DNA of 64,000 bases from Auriscalpium vulgare (GCA_019915015.1 JAHBBC010000028.1:1-64000); one strand, 5' to 3'. Shown: positions 34,414-46,093, numbered from the stretch's first letter. The notes: a model not told the origin generated them from the letters alone. Made by a program: numbers and translations.

Positions 34414-35258
34414 GCGCTACTTTGCTGCCGCCACCCCCGTTTCCAGTGTTCTGAGACAGACGTTCTGCTCATGGAGTTCGGCGCCGACCTGGAGATACCA
34501 GACGCGGACGGGACAAAGCTCTCTAGCAGATACATGTCGAGCGGGCCGCAGATCGCTGCTGCGGTGCGCAAATGGCTGCGCGCGGGGGCGGGCGAGAGGG
34601 CCCCGCACGAGAGCATGGCATGCGCCGCGTGCGGCAAGACCCAGGGCTCGCTCAAGCTGTGCGGTGCCTGCCATTCCGTGCTTTACTGCACGGCCGCCTG
34701 CCAAAGTACATCCCACCTACCCTTTCAATATAAGCGCGACGACTCATAAGTGCGATAGAAAGACACTGGAGGAAGCACAAACCGTCCTGCCAGTCCTTCT
34801 CGACAAAGAATATTGTGGCCATCAAGCCCATGCACATCGACAGCGCGAGCATCGTGCCCTCTGCTCTTGTCATCCGCGCGTTCACTGGCTGGCGCGAGCC
34901 GCCCTCCGAGAGCGAGACGCGCGGTCAGCGCGGGCAGCCGAAGCGATACCCGAAGAGCCTGGTGGTGAAGGTACAGGTGCCCGATGGCACGGGCGACCTG
35001 CTGATATTCAGCAAGAAGCGCGAGTTCGTGTGCTACGTCACACACGAGAGCGGCGCGGCGGCGTATGACTGTGTCGCGGCCGAACAGGGCTATCGCAGGC
35101 ACTCAGCCGTTCTGCGCGCGTCCAGCACGAATCCGCCACGGCCACGCTGTGTCCAGCGTTCACAGAGATCACACGGCCCTTGCAGTCACGCAGCTGCCCG
35201 TGGTTCCCCTGCGAGCGTCCAACGCGAGTCGTGGCCGCCATGCCCGCGTGCAGGATAG
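34414..35258 (+). CDS. MYND-type zinc-finger protein, 5' part unresolved
   Basis: An ankyrin-like segment (MEFGADLEIPDADG, about 34475) leads into a MYND finger whose second half is completed by splicing. CAACGKTQ..LKLCGACHSVLYCTAACQ, then a 53-nt GT-AG intron (34706-34758), then KRHWRKHKPSC gives all seven Cys and the His of the family. MYND fingers bind proline-rich partners; ankyrin-MYND proteins are common in Agaricomycetes. The downstream part (SLVVKVQVPDGTGDLLIFSKKREFV) looks conserved. After about 35070 the frame turns into arginine-rich nonsense, so the true 3' end may be another exon or lost. The 5' exons are unresolved. A real or recently damaged gene. Confidence 0.6.
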
Positions 35259-36824
35259 AAACAGCCACCTTGCATGTGTCGGGTGATCGGACCGACCGTG
35301 CATCAAAGTGGATAGCAATTGTTGAGTATGTTTCTCATGCTCCTCGCGTGCGGCCAGACTGGCCTGATATATTTTCTAGGACAGTCTTGTGATAGCAGCT
35401 TGCCTCATCACAGGAAACAGGAGCAGATCGTGCTGCATAGTACACTCACCACAGCCGTCGCAGCACTCCTTGGGTCAAGTCGTGGACCGTGAATCCAATG
35501 CATAGCTCGCCAGTGAGCTTTTCTTCCTTGTCATGCCCGGATCAAAAGCTCATGGCGTGCTGCTTTCAGGTACAAATTCGCCCTGCACTCGATGCAGCGT
35601 CTCGCAGCCCGCTGTGCAGATTATGCCGGCCGCGGCGCTGCAGTCGGTCGGTCGCCGTGGCCGTCTGCCAACTTTAGGTGCTGTCGCTGCGTGGCAGGGA
35701 TCGCTCAACGGTACGCCTCGCACCTCTTTACTATTGTGTGTGCTAAGCTGACGGATTGCGCCGTAGATGGGTGACCAGACCGCTCTCGCAGGCACGCAGG
35801 CGTCCATGGATGCCCTACTACCACGCGTCTACGTTCCGCCGCCACACCGCCTGGACGAGGAGTCCGAGTGGACGGCGTCCCCAGGTGACATCACTGAAGC
35901 AATTGGCGATGCATGTGCGAGCAGCACAGTTGTCCTTATGCTGCTCGTTGAGTCCTGACGAGGTCTACCAGTCGAACCAGGCTGTACTGGCGCGATGCGC
36001 GCCCGTTCATCTCCTTCAAGTAGCTCCTTGTACTCTGTATCCAAGGGATTCACCGGCGAGGGCGGCTACTTCGAGGCCACGAACGTCGGCGACGCGGCAA
36101 GTCGGCCTCATGTACAAGACGGTCTCCGTCGGGCGCTCGTGGGTCCAGATCGGCATCGACTGCATGGTGTGACCGCCCAAGTCCGGCTACAGGAGCTACC
36201 CGCTCTAACAGAAGGAGACGGAGGGGACGCACCATCACAGGCACACATCCGTTCTGTGCGCATCGAGCGAGGCCCCACCGCTCACGCCGTATTCCGATAT
36301 ATTGCAGCTCCGCAGTCGTCCGTGCGCCCTGCGCACATCTCACGCAACTCGGACGCCGCCATGCTCACGTCCATGATGGGAGCAACAGCCGCATTGAGCA
36401 TCTCGGGCTCAGCGAAGACGGAATGGATAGACCTTGTGGTAGAATTGGTGAGTCATCTACATTTTCTGAATCCGACAATGAGCTTACTTTGCGGGTGCCG
36501 AGCAGACCGCGCTGCAAAAGTACGGCGGGACCGTTTCCCTTGGCTTCCATGCCGACGTCTTTGCATCCAGGCGCCAGACCGTCACAGCCCCCCAACTCCT
36601 GACTGCGGCGCCCGCCGGCCCCCCAGCTCCACATCCTGATCATGAACCACGACGCGCATGTGAATCTCACCACAGTCCCTAATTGAGGGGTCCGCACGGT
36701 CCTCAGAGTCCTCCCGCACCATGCCTGGCGATCAGTGATGCGCACAATGGTCGCGGCGCTGTATTCAATCTTGCGTCGGAAGGCGCAACGGACTGATGCT
36801 GTCGCTGCTCGGGGTTCCTTTTTA
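35259..36824. other. Coding-like debris, no gene assembled
   Basis: Short plus-strand pieces look protein-like (GEGGYFEATNVG near 36055; YKTVSVGRSWVQIG near 36110; LQKYGGTVSLGFHADV near 36510), separated by stops and frame changes. I recognise no family. Probably relics of one or more genes. Confidence 0.35.
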
Positions 36825-37561
36825 ATGCACGGTACGTCTTGCTTCGCCTTGATAGTCAATTTATGTGTGCTAGACTGACAGAGTGCGCGTGTTCTTCTAG
36901 GCATAACCGTTGGCGACATCGAGATCGAGCTGTGTTGAAAGATGCATCGTGCCATCCGCAACCTCTCGTCCCTCACCAACCCCTCGCGACACCCAACACA
37001 TGCGGGAACTTCATCGCGTTCGCCACGGAGGGTGAGCACCTCGCATACGCGCGCGTGCGGTCAGCAAGCTGACTTCGTGCCGGCAGGCTAATACTACGCC
37101 GACGTGTTTCCACCGGGACGTCGCCTGCTGCCTGCGCCGGCCCACGCACGCGCACAGGCTCACCGCAGTACATCATGATGCCCGACTTTTCTCCTGCAGA
37201 CGGGCAACCGCACGGGCGCCGGGCGCAGCGGAAAGTTGCTCTACGCAGCCGCAGCGCGGCCAGGCTGGTTCCAAAGTGACCGTCACTGACTCAGGCTGGC
37301 GTGCGCAGAGCTGTTCGAGGACAAGGGCGCACCCGCGCCTACGCTACACGCACCGCTGGCTGGTCGTCATTGCTGGGTGAGGGCCATGCGCGCGCCGTGT
37401 GCGGATGCTATGTGCTGCAGACAGCACAGAGCAGCTGTATGGGAAGCACACGCTGTTTGGGCGATGCGTCGGCGACACCCAATATACGTTTTGTCAGCAT
37501 TGGACCGACAATGACGGGAAGTCCAAGCCCTGTCAGCGCGAACGTTGAATTCTGGAACTAG
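36825..37561 (+). pseudogene. Cyclophilin-type peptidyl-prolyl isomerase relic
   Basis: Exon 1 is MH (36825-36831), followed by a 69-nt GT-AG intron. Exon 2 starts GITVGDIEIEL, the usual cyclophilin beta strand, but reaches TGA at 36935. In other frames follow CGNFIAFATE (about 36998), TGNRTGAGRSGKLLY (about 37200), ELFEDKGAPAP (about 37310) and LYGKHTLFGRCVGDTQY (about 37437). These correspond in order to the CxNFI.L, GTGxGG, FxDE and KHTxFG blocks of cyclophilins, the last most like the spliceosomal CWC27 type. Stops and frame changes between the blocks mean it is dead unless heavily mis-assembled. Confidence 0.5.
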
Positions 37562-37619
37562 ATTGGGGCGCAGGTAAGGCTACGTAGGCGGTCTGCTGGA
37601 TGTGCTTATTATTGTGTTC

Positions 37620-37806
37620 CTAGAACCCCGGAACCCGACGACAACCGGCGACCTCGGACGACAGCGAGGGCGAGCAGGACGAGGACGAAGACGACCGGAA
37701 CAGCGACGATGACGACGAGGAAGACCGGAACAGCGACGACGAGGAGCCCCAGGGACTCGCCCTTGACGAGCAGTTGCTCGACTTGGTCGGGTTTGCGCCT
37801 CTGTAG
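37620..37806 (+). other. Acidic C-terminal coding fragment
   Basis: An open frame rich in Asp, Glu and Ser (SDDSEGEQDEDEDD, repeated DDRNSDD) ends LLDLVGFAPL-stop at 37806. It could be the tail of the cyclophilin relic or a separate lost gene. Nothing else supports it. Confidence 0.3.
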
Positions 37807-37872
37807 CGGAACAGGCGCGCATTTGTATTATTTTGTACCCCGTAGCATTACTGTACATTGTGATACCTATGT

Positions 37873-38019
37873 AAAGCCTCGGGTACGTTAGAATACCTTT
37901 GTCAAAGCCTCGGGTACATTAAAATAGCATTATAAAAGATTATAACCCGCCGCGCGTATTATAGCCGCTGTAACCGGCTGTAACCGGCTGTGACATTTCG
38001 GCGGTTTTGCTGATGGCAC
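37873..38019 (-). repeat. Short palindrome-bearing repeat, copy B
   Basis: The inverted counterpart of 8242: GTGCCATCAGCAAAA on the minus strand (38019-38005) with a GCATTATAA..GATTATAA block at about 37928-37947. A 30-nt tandem duplication (AAAGCCTCGGGTAC twice) lies at 37873-37925, and a short CTGTAACCGG tandem lies near 37970. Confidence 0.4.
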
Positions 38020-38034
38020 ATAGTATACATCACG

Positions 38035-39016
38035 TCAAACGCTCATCTTCATCGCAATGCTCGGATGTGGGTTGTACCCGTCCACGATGAAATCGTCGTA
38101 CACAAAGTCGTCAATGTCCTGCACGTCCCTCCTCCAGCGCAGCTTCGGGAATGCGCGCGGCGCACGCTGCAGTTGCACCTCCAGCGCGGCGACGTGGTCG
38201 CGGTACACGTGCGCGTCGCCGAGCTGTATGACGAGCTCGTGCGCGTCGGTGCGCGTGACTTGCGCGATCATGTGCGTGAGCAGCGCGTACGACGCGATGT
38301 TGAACGGGATGCCGAGTCCCAGGTCCGCAGAGCGCTGGTACATCAGGCAGGAGAGGCGCGGGCGCGCGGTGGGGGCGTCGGGCGGGGGCAGATGCACGTA
38401 GAACTGGCACATCATGTGGCAGGGCGGGAGCGCCATCTGCGGAATGTCTGCCACCGCGAAATCAGGAGGCGTGCTGCGATGGAAAAGGCAGCAGAGCAGA
38501 CGCACCGGCGGGGTTCCACGCGCTGAGGATAATGCGCCGGTCGGTAGGGTCCTCCTTGATCTTGCGGATGACCTCGCGCAGTTGGTCGACGCCCTCGCCT
38601 GCATAGTCCTTGTCCGCGTCCACGTACTGCGCGCCAAAGTGGCGCCACTGGAAACCGTACACGGGCCCCAGGTCGCCCTCGCGGCGGTGCCCCAGCCCGC
38701 GCTTCTCCAGGAACTCCTTGGACCCGTTCCCATCCCAGATCTTCACGCCCCGCTTGGAGAGCTCCGTCGAGTCCGTCGCACCCTTGACAAACCATAGCAG
38801 CTCCTCGACGATGCCGCGAAGGAAGGTCCGTTTGGTCGTGAGGAGCGGGAGCGTCGCGTCGGCGAGGGAGAAGCGCAGGTTCGGGGGCGCGAACAGCGAG
38901 ATGGTGCCCGTCCCTGTGCGGTCTGGACGCGTCTCGCCGGTGTCGAGGACTGTGCGAATGAGCTTGAGATACTGCAGCTCATCGTGAGATGTGGAGGGCA
39001 CGTTTGCGTTGGTCAT
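38035..39016 (-). CDS. TMP1/CDC21-type: Thymidylate synthase
   Basis: Converts dUMP and 5,10-methylene-tetrahydrofolate to dTMP and dihydrofolate, the only de novo source of dTMP. Two exons, 39016-38506 and 38447-38035, with a 58-nt GT-AG intron (38505-38448), give 307 aa, the usual fungal length (yeast 304). Seen: [13 protein letters not shown] near the N-terminus, LLTTKR, the dUMP-binding [25 protein letters not shown] across the splice, catalytic ALPPCH (Cys about 180), [20 protein letters not shown] and a C-terminal [12 protein letters not shown]. All key residues are intact. The gene faces away from the desaturase across 158 nt holding two MluI boxes. The start is the only good ATG before [16 protein letters not shown]. 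Confidence 0.97.
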
Positions 39017-39174
39017 CGTGGTTGGAAAGAAGGTGAATAGTACTCGACGCGACGCGTTTTATGTGTACTCGACGCGACGCGTTACATAAACCGCGTATAT
39101 TATGTAATATACACGGTGATCTCGTTCGACAATATTTCTGCGGTGCTGCGGACGCATCATCAACGCACACGGCC
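39017..39174. promoter_or_regulatory. Shared promoter with two MluI cell-cycle boxes
   Basis: The 158-nt divergent spacer holds two copies of TACTCGACGCGACGCGTT, each containing ACGCGT (39052-39057 and 39077-39082), 36 and 61 nt upstream of the thymidylate synthase ATG. ACGCGT is the MBF (Mbp1-Swi6) site that gives G1/S expression to yeast TMP1. A TATATTATGTAATATAC palindrome-like block follows (about 39096). Confidence 0.65.
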
Positions 39175-40792
39175 ATGGCGCCATCCCCAAACATCCCGGA
39201 CGAAGTTGGTGGGTGTCAGTCTACTCTGCAGTGATTTCTCTGACCTGATGGTCCGTCAGATTTCAGCCTGTACGGCGGTGCTGAATCTCTGGTGGAGGGC
39301 AGGAAGCCTGGCAACGCCGGTCGGACACGACGGACGCACATCGTGAATCCTACCAATGCCGCGGGCGTGTATGACAAGCCGCCCCAGGACCCGTCCGACT
39401 TCCTGTGGCTCATGACGGAGGAGCCGCATCGTTCCCGGAGGAAGGTTATTATGAAGGCACATCCTGAGGTGCGTGCATGTCATTTCGAAGCGGTTGTGAA
39501 ACTGGGGGTCTGCGCAGTGTTTCTCTGTGCTGCACAGAAGCTTTTTTGGGCATCAGTCTCGCGAACGCTTCGCACAGCAGATGATTTCGTGCCCATGTCT
39601 GCAGCTCAGCCCGCGACCATCTCTGCGAGTACACCATTACTAACCTTCATTAGGTGACAAAACTCATGGGCCATGAGCCACTGACAAAATACGTTGCGGT
39701 ATCCGTTGTTCTCCTGCAGTTGACGACCGCGTATCTGCTGCGCCATACGCACCCAATATCCTGGAAGTTTCTCATGGCGGCCTACGTGATTGGTGGCACT
39801 GCAAATCATAACCTCTTTCTCGCCATTCACGAGATCACCCACAATCTTGCCTTCAAGGGCGTCAAGGCGAACAAAGCGCTCGCGATTGTCGCCAATCTGC
39901 CCATCGGCGTTCCGTATGCAGTGACGTTCAAGGTGGGAGCGATGCTCTATGTAAATTCGGAATGTACTGATCACCTGCGCTACTAGGGATATCATATGGA
40001 ACATCATAAGTACCTGGGGGAGGATGGTGTGGATACAGATCTCCCGACGCGGTTTGAGCTTTTGTGCCTCAACAATGTCCTTGGGAAGGTGTTCTTTTGG
40101 TGCGCCTCCCGACATACCCCCGCTTCTTGATAGTCATCTGATGTTACCTGTAGCACGTTCCAAATTCTCTTCTACGCCCTCCGCCCAGGCTTTGTGCGCG
40201 CCCAGAAGCAGTCGTACTGGCACTTCGTCAGCATAGCCGTTCAGCTGTGCTTCGACTTCATCCTCTTAGCATACGTCCCGGGCGGCAAGCGCATGCTCAT
40301 ATACCTCATCATGTCGAGCTTCTGGGCCGGCAGCTTGCACCCGCTGGCCGGGCATTTCATCGCCGAGCACTACCTTTGGGACGGGCTCGAGCAAGAGACG
40401 TACTCGTACTACGGCTGGCTGAATATTTTCGCCTACAATGTGCGTACTCTCTGTTTGCCTCGCGCCATCGCTCACGTCGGTTGTCACAGGTCGGATATCA
40501 CAACGAGCACCACGACTTCCCTTCGGTGCCTTGGACGCGATTGCCTGCTCTGAGGGCCTTGGCGCCTGAGGTCTATGACACGATCCCCTCGCACCCATCG
40601 TGGCCGATGATCACGATCAACTTCATCCGGGACAGTGAGGTTGGAATCTTCGCGCGCGTGAAGCGTCTGTCGCGGGAGGCACGGGCAGCGCTACCCAAGA
40701 TTGAGCTGGATGGTGGGGCAGCAGACGAGGATGCGCGAACGAGTGGAAGCGAGGCTGAAATGAAGGAGGACGGGGCGAGGCGAAGAAAGTAG
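39175..40792 (+). CDS. DES1-type: Sphingolipid delta-4 desaturase (dihydroceramide desaturase)
   Basis: Introduces the 4,5-trans double bond into the sphingoid base of dihydroceramide in the ER membrane. Six exons, 39175-39208, 39260-39468, 39654-39932, 39987-40099, 40154-40439 and 40490-40792, with GT-AG introns, give 407 aa. Seen: the N-terminal lipid-desaturase signature ([24 protein letters not shown]); hydrophobic membrane segments ([16 protein letters not shown] and after FRAQ-like 40190); and the three di-iron histidine boxes [15 protein letters not shown] (completed by the exon 3-4 splice) and NEHHDFP (exon 6). [14 protein letters not shown] is typical of the family. The C-terminus is charged. 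Intact. It feeds glucosylceramide synthesis. Confidence 0.95.
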
Positions 40793-41397
40793 ACCTGTAA
40801 GAGATAATTAACTGCATTATTTATCGACACTACTTACTTTGAGATCATGAAAGACTTCCGTTGTGGCTCTTTTCCGTCCTTATTAGAGCTGGCGCGCAAT
40901 TTTCGGAACAAAACGATTGACTTCTGTGGGTATGTAAGGTCAGCCACGAAGAAGTACTACAATTATCGCGATCTGCTCGCGCTTCTTATCTGCCATTCAG
41001 CGACTCAATTGTACAGAGATGTCTCGGCTCTCACCGCCGCGCCGGACGTGCAACGCGCAACTCCGGCATAGGATCACACAGTGATGAGCCTGTGCTCACA
41101 CAGGTTAGGAAGATGCCAATGGAGGGCGCTGGGCGCATGTAGACACGATCCTGATTTGGCTTGTTCTGATCATGGCAGACTCTCCGTTCAATAAATGTCG
41201 CAGTGCTAGACGACATCTACGAGGCTTCACCAGGATACTAGTCGTTTCTATATCTTCAGAATGTTGTCTTGATTTTCTTTTCCGGGCCACTGCAATTGCC
41301 TGATGCCTCGCCTTGCGTCACGTGATGGAGACGGCCATGACAGACGCTGAGGCGGCAGATCGTAGCCCTCCGCCTCATGTTGCACTTTGCCTCCACC
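40793..41397. other. Intergenic, nothing recognised
   Basis: No gene-like frame. It should hold the desaturase 3' end and the promoter of the next gene; no distinct motif stands out. Confidence 0.5.
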
Positions 41398-42954
41398 ATG
41401 CCCTATCCCACCGCACGGCCAGTTCCAAAGAGAATCGACAGCGTCAACGCCGTAAAAAATGCGCAGTTCTTCACCAGTATCGACGAAGAGCTCCGCGACG
41501 CCAAGCGCGTACAGCGCCAGGGCCAGGAGGAGGATCTGCGTGAAGCCCTTAGTCGCATCATGGCCCGCCTCGAGGAAGTGGTGAGCAGCTCCATCGTCTC
41601 TTCAACGCCTACGATCCCCTAACGCCCACCCACAGTGCTCTATGCTCAGAGCATCATACCAATCCAATGCCGATCTCGAGACGTCGCATACGCTCGCGCA
41701 GTCCAATCTGAAGCTCGCGCTCGCGAACAATGAGATGCTGGAGGACGCGCTCAAGCACAACTCGACCGCGAAGGATGTTGGCTGGCGGCGATCCTCGCGC
41801 GACACCGGTCCGATGATGGCCCCGCCCACGGGCACCCCGCGGGAGAGCCTCGATGGGGCGGATGCTCGCCCGCGCAGCAGTTCCGACGTGCACGTACATA
41901 CGAGCGCGTACCCACACTCTCCAGACCTCGATAGCGCGCCATCAAGCAGCGTCGGGTCGCCTGTTGCGCAACAGAGCGAGTCACGCTTCTTCCGCTTTGG
42001 CTTCTCGAGCGGGCGCTCCACCCCGACGCAACCACACACTGGTCTTCCTGCGCAGAAAAGCACGTTCAACGGTGTACGCGCATCTTTGCCTTCGGGCGCG
42101 ACGGGTCCCCTGACGAGCGCGTCCTTGCCTTCGCTCGTGCCGACGTCTGCGGAGCAGGTGCGCGAGCTGGAGGAGCTGCGCGCGAGTCTGGATGCGGAGA
42201 AGCGCAAGCGGGAGAAGCTGGCCGGAGAGAAACAGTCGCTGGAGGGCGAGCTTGAGAGCCTCAGTCAGGCGCTTTTCGAGGAGGTACGCAACATATCTGA
42301 CCTGAAGATCCTCACGTTACTGAGACTGGGTTATGTACAGGCGAACAAAATGGTTGCACAGGAGCGTATGAAGCGCGCAGAAGCGGAGGAGGAGCTCCGC
42401 GAGGCGCGTCTGGAGAAGGAAGCGTTACGATCTGCTCTTCGTCTCATTGAAGACGAGCGCATGCGCGCCGTCGAGAGCCACACACAAGACATCGCGCGCT
42501 TTACAGATAAACAGGCCACGCACTCGCGATCGTCCTCACGCACTGCTCTCAAATCACCGCCCATGTCGCCTCCGCCGTCCGCATCCTCGTCTTCCTCGCT
42601 CCCTCCGAAGCCACGCCCACATTGTCGTTGTCAACGTTGGCCAACGGCGACGGCGACACCTCCCCCGCTCCCGCCTCCCCGGCCCCACTGTATGTACCGC
42701 CGCCGGCGCCTCTCGACGACCCAACACCGCGCAACAGATCCCCGCAGCCCCTCCCGCATCCACATCGGCCAACACCACTGCGTCCGACCAAGCCCCCAGC
42801 CCCGCCGCCACCGTCCGCCGCTGATGGCTACGCCGACTCGCCCTGGGGCCGCCGCCCCTCCGACGAGGAAGTAGCGCCGTCATCATCCTCGATGCTGCGG
42901 CCGACGGTGTTTACACCGCCGCCGGAAGACGACATGATCTCTCCATGGAGTTGA
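41398..42954 (+). CDS. SEC2-type: Sec2-like Rab guanine-nucleotide exchange factor
   Basis: Predicted exchange factor for a Sec4/Rab8 GTPase on secretory vesicles. Exons 41398-41580, 41636-42283 and 42341 onward, with GT-AG introns of 55 and 57 nt. The N-terminus (SIDEELRDAKRVQRQGQEEDLREAL) and middle are heptad-like. The diagnostic Sec2 helix runs across the second splice: LESLSQALFEE then ANKMVAQERMKRAEAEEELR, then LEKEALRSALRLIE. The C-terminus is Pro/Ser-rich. Near 42610 the natural frame shifts by one base: the sequence before reads SSSLPPK, the one after reads TLSLSTLANGDGD and runs to ..EDDMISPWS, stop 42954. Read without a shift it ends at 42874 in arginine-rich sequence. The shift is a real mutation or a base-call error in a C-rich stretch. 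An alternative in-frame ATG lies at 41377. Confidence 0.85.
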
Positions 42955-43345
42955 AGGCTCGACGCGCCGGTCGACGACCCTGGTTCCGATGTATACCTCG
43001 TGGGGAAGCCGACGCAGTGCAGCTATCTTGTCATGACATCACTACTAACTGCTATTACACATCTTCCTGCTGTCTTTTTTCAATTTCTGCGTGTGCTCTG
43101 TAGCGGACAGGTCATGAGTGGGAATATCTGCGTTCCCAGAGGCGCGCTTGCGGTCTCCGTGGGCTGAGGCATCCCAAGCTGTGCCAATCGATTACCGGGT
43201 GGACTTCACGGACGGCGGCAACGTTGTGAACAGAAAACTAAACGACTCTATGTAGAGTCTACCGGCGAGGCGGCCCGAGGTCGCGCACAGCCACTGGCAT
43301 GCGCGCCTGGCGCGTTGTCGGCGCTTGAGCTTCCTGCCTCCTACC
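42955..43345. other. Intergenic, nothing recognised
   Basis: No supported feature; presumably 3' end of the Sec2-like gene and promoter of the F-box gene. Confidence 0.5.
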
Positions 43346-45919
43346 ATGACTATGCCCAGGACGACCCGCAGCAAAACAAAGGGTGCGTCACAGTCAGGCC
43401 ACCAAGCGGTGGTGAAGCATACATCAAGCGATGACAGTAAGTACTGCGAGTCTGCGAGAAGATTCGCGCCCTCACTGAGTTTGAGAAGGTCTGCCAACCG
43501 CGGCAGAATCAAAGCAATGCATGGACAGTAGCCAGGGGAGGCGGTCAAAGAAGAGCAAGTCTTCGACCGCTGCTTCGTCTCTTCGCCGGAAGGGTCGATT
43601 AAGCTTACTTCCTTCTATGCCTCTTGACATACTATACGAAGTACGCTCCTCAGTAGACCACCTCGGCAATCGTGAATACTGATCGCTTTAAACTTTTGAA
43701 CAGATCTTTGGGTACCTCCCACCTTCTGACTTGATTCAGCTCTCGCGCGTTACCCGAGGGTTTCGGAAGGTCCTGTTGTCGCGGCAGTCTCTGACGCTAT
43801 GGAGAGCTTCGTACCGACTAGTGGTCGACACGCCACCTCCGCCGTGCCCAGAAGATGTTTCAGAGCCAGCCTGGGCGCACCTCCTCTTTGGCGGCCCTTA
43901 CTGTCACGTGGGTCTATGCTCAGCTCCCGTTTACGCGGAACTCAGATGACTCTCTCAGTCGTGTGGCACGAAACCAGTGAATAAGATCCTGTTCATCTAC
44001 CGTCGTCGGGCCTGCCAGTCCTGCATGGAGCAACAGTGAGTTGCAGACTAGCCATATTGCTCCAATTTTGGAAGAGCGACAATGTCATTCAGTTTGGTTG
44101 CTGCTCATAATCTCCGCTCGCGCTTTCGAGTACGTCTAGCGGACATCGATATGGTACCGTATTGGCAAGGTAGGACTATATGCCAACCCGCTGCTTCCTA
44201 GCTAATGTTTCATTGTAGATAAAACCGCAAAGCAATATAGCTATCTATGTTTCTGGTGGGATGACGACGTATTGGCACTTCGCCGTGACCTCGAAGCTCT
44301 TCTGGAAAGGCATGGCAGCGAGGAATCGGCGGCGTACCTGGAAGAACTAGAAAAAATGCGAAGCGAAAGGAAGCAATTGCGAAGCGCAAGATGCAGGTTA
44401 GTCTCGCCTCTCCTCGCGTGTCGGACCCATTCGACACTTCCACCACAGCACAGTCGGGAATGTCAGAAATGGGAGGACAATAGAGTGCAGGAACGCGCTC
44501 GCGCACTTGCTCAAATCAAGATGAAGCGGATGGAAGGGTACACGTTACATTCAACTCTGCCAGCTCTGTCACGGCTGAACTGTTTACTCAGGATAAAATC
44601 TCGCTTTATGGCCCTTGGCTATTCCGAAATCGACGTTGACTCAATACATAGACACCCTGAAGTAAATATTTCGAAATTGTTGACGGACAGAGGTAAGCAG
44701 TGATCTATCTTATGGCGCATAATTCTCACCATAGCTCGATACGCAGTATGGAAGCGCATTCTCCCTATCCTGCGAATCGAAGTTGAGAAGGCCCATGCTG
44801 AGCGACTTGATAAAGAGCGCGCGGCCCGGCGGTCCCAGAGGGAAAGGCACATCGAACGTGCTTGGATCGACCACTTGCGTGGGCGACCTCCTCGCTTCGC
44901 TGCCCTTGCCCCTCCTCACTACGATTCCATCTCTTGGCCGACACTCTGCGAGCTCATCGAACACGATGGGTCAGTCACTCCAGACTTCGAGGACCGAGTC
45001 AATACTGCCTTTCAAGAACTTGGACCCGCACTTCAGGAAACCGTGAGGAAGAAGGCTCAACACCTCGTTTCCCTCCTTCCTCAAGATAACGACTCCCGGA
45101 TACCCTTATGTCTCAGGTGTTAACGCTCGAACAGCTGCAGAGCCCCGACTTCTTCTCCAAAGCGTCGTCAGGGCTCGGCTTAGCTTCCTCGTACTTTGCG
45201 TGCGGCTCGCATCCAGACAATGCTCTGAACAAATTCCACGGGTTTGGCATGCTCGCACACTACTGTGGCGCATACGAGCCACACTTTTGTGAGACTAAGC
45301 GAAATGTTGTCCTTCAACTCCTGGAATCGTTGCGAATGGAGCCGGCGAGCACGACCGCACTTGACTTGGACCGTGTGGACGCACGGTTCGTCTGCATGAC
45401 ATGCGACGCTCAGGACTACTGGGTAGACGGCGGGATGATCACAGCTAGGCAACCGCTGGTATGGCGCGCTTGTGTAAGTCCGTTTTGCGATTGTCATTGA
45501 AACGAGTCCTGCGCTTAGGATCCGTATCGTCTCAGGTTAGACATGACAATGCAGCGCATCAAGGCCATGCCCGATTCCAACTACTCGACACGACTCAAAC
45601 GACGTTGGTCAAGACGCGCGAGTACTACGCATCGCGTATTTGGGGCTGTGGACACTGTAATGTGCGCCAGGAGCCGAGCGCGTTTACATGGCCCGTGCTA
45701 TGGTACAACAGAGCCAATATGAACGAACATCTCTTGGCAGAGTACGTGCGGATCCCGTACTTGGACTTGCTGCTGTCGTTGACAAAGTATCACAGGCACG
45801 GAATTTCAGAAGCAATGCAGGGAACCGACTTCTTCGCCGACCCACGCGCAACCTCAGACTCTGTGGGCGGCTACATAATAACAGATCCCCCCGAGGCTGG
45901 ATTTTCAAGCGCGACCTAG
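43346..45919 (+). CDS. F-box protein A (basidiomycete family), one frameshift
   Basis: Predicted substrate receptor of an SCF-type ubiquitin ligase. Exons traced: 43346-43436, 43489-43640, 43704-43907, 43959-44035, 44093-44169, 44219-44396, 44454-44537, 44592-44692, 44735-about 45105, then in another frame to 45473, 45536-45741 and 45796-45919. The F-box is formed across a splice (LPSMPLDILYE + IFGYLPPSDLIQLSRV..FR). Next come WAHLLFGG and a four-Cys motif CHSCGTK...RRRACQSC typical of Agaricomycete F-box proteins, long charged helices, and a C-terminal WGCGHC. The break near 45105 moves frame by one base (DNDSRIP then VLTLEQLQSPDFF); the paralogue reads through this place. Either slightly damaged or a sequencing error. 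Substrate unknown. Confidence 0.75.
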
Positions 45920-46093
45920 AATCATGGCACGGACGCTCACAATTTATTCTTTCTCCGAGCATATCGAGCGTTTTGATTGATTCTTCATGAACAACAAACT
46001 GCTGATGCTTATGATGACGTATTGTATGTACAGATAGTGTACATACCGTTGTCCAAATGAGGCACAAAGATGAAATGTATCCTGCTCTGGCTG

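Noticed and set aside
34401..34716. Minus-strand frames over the MYND gene
   Set aside because: Antisense shadows of a well-supported zinc-finger exon.
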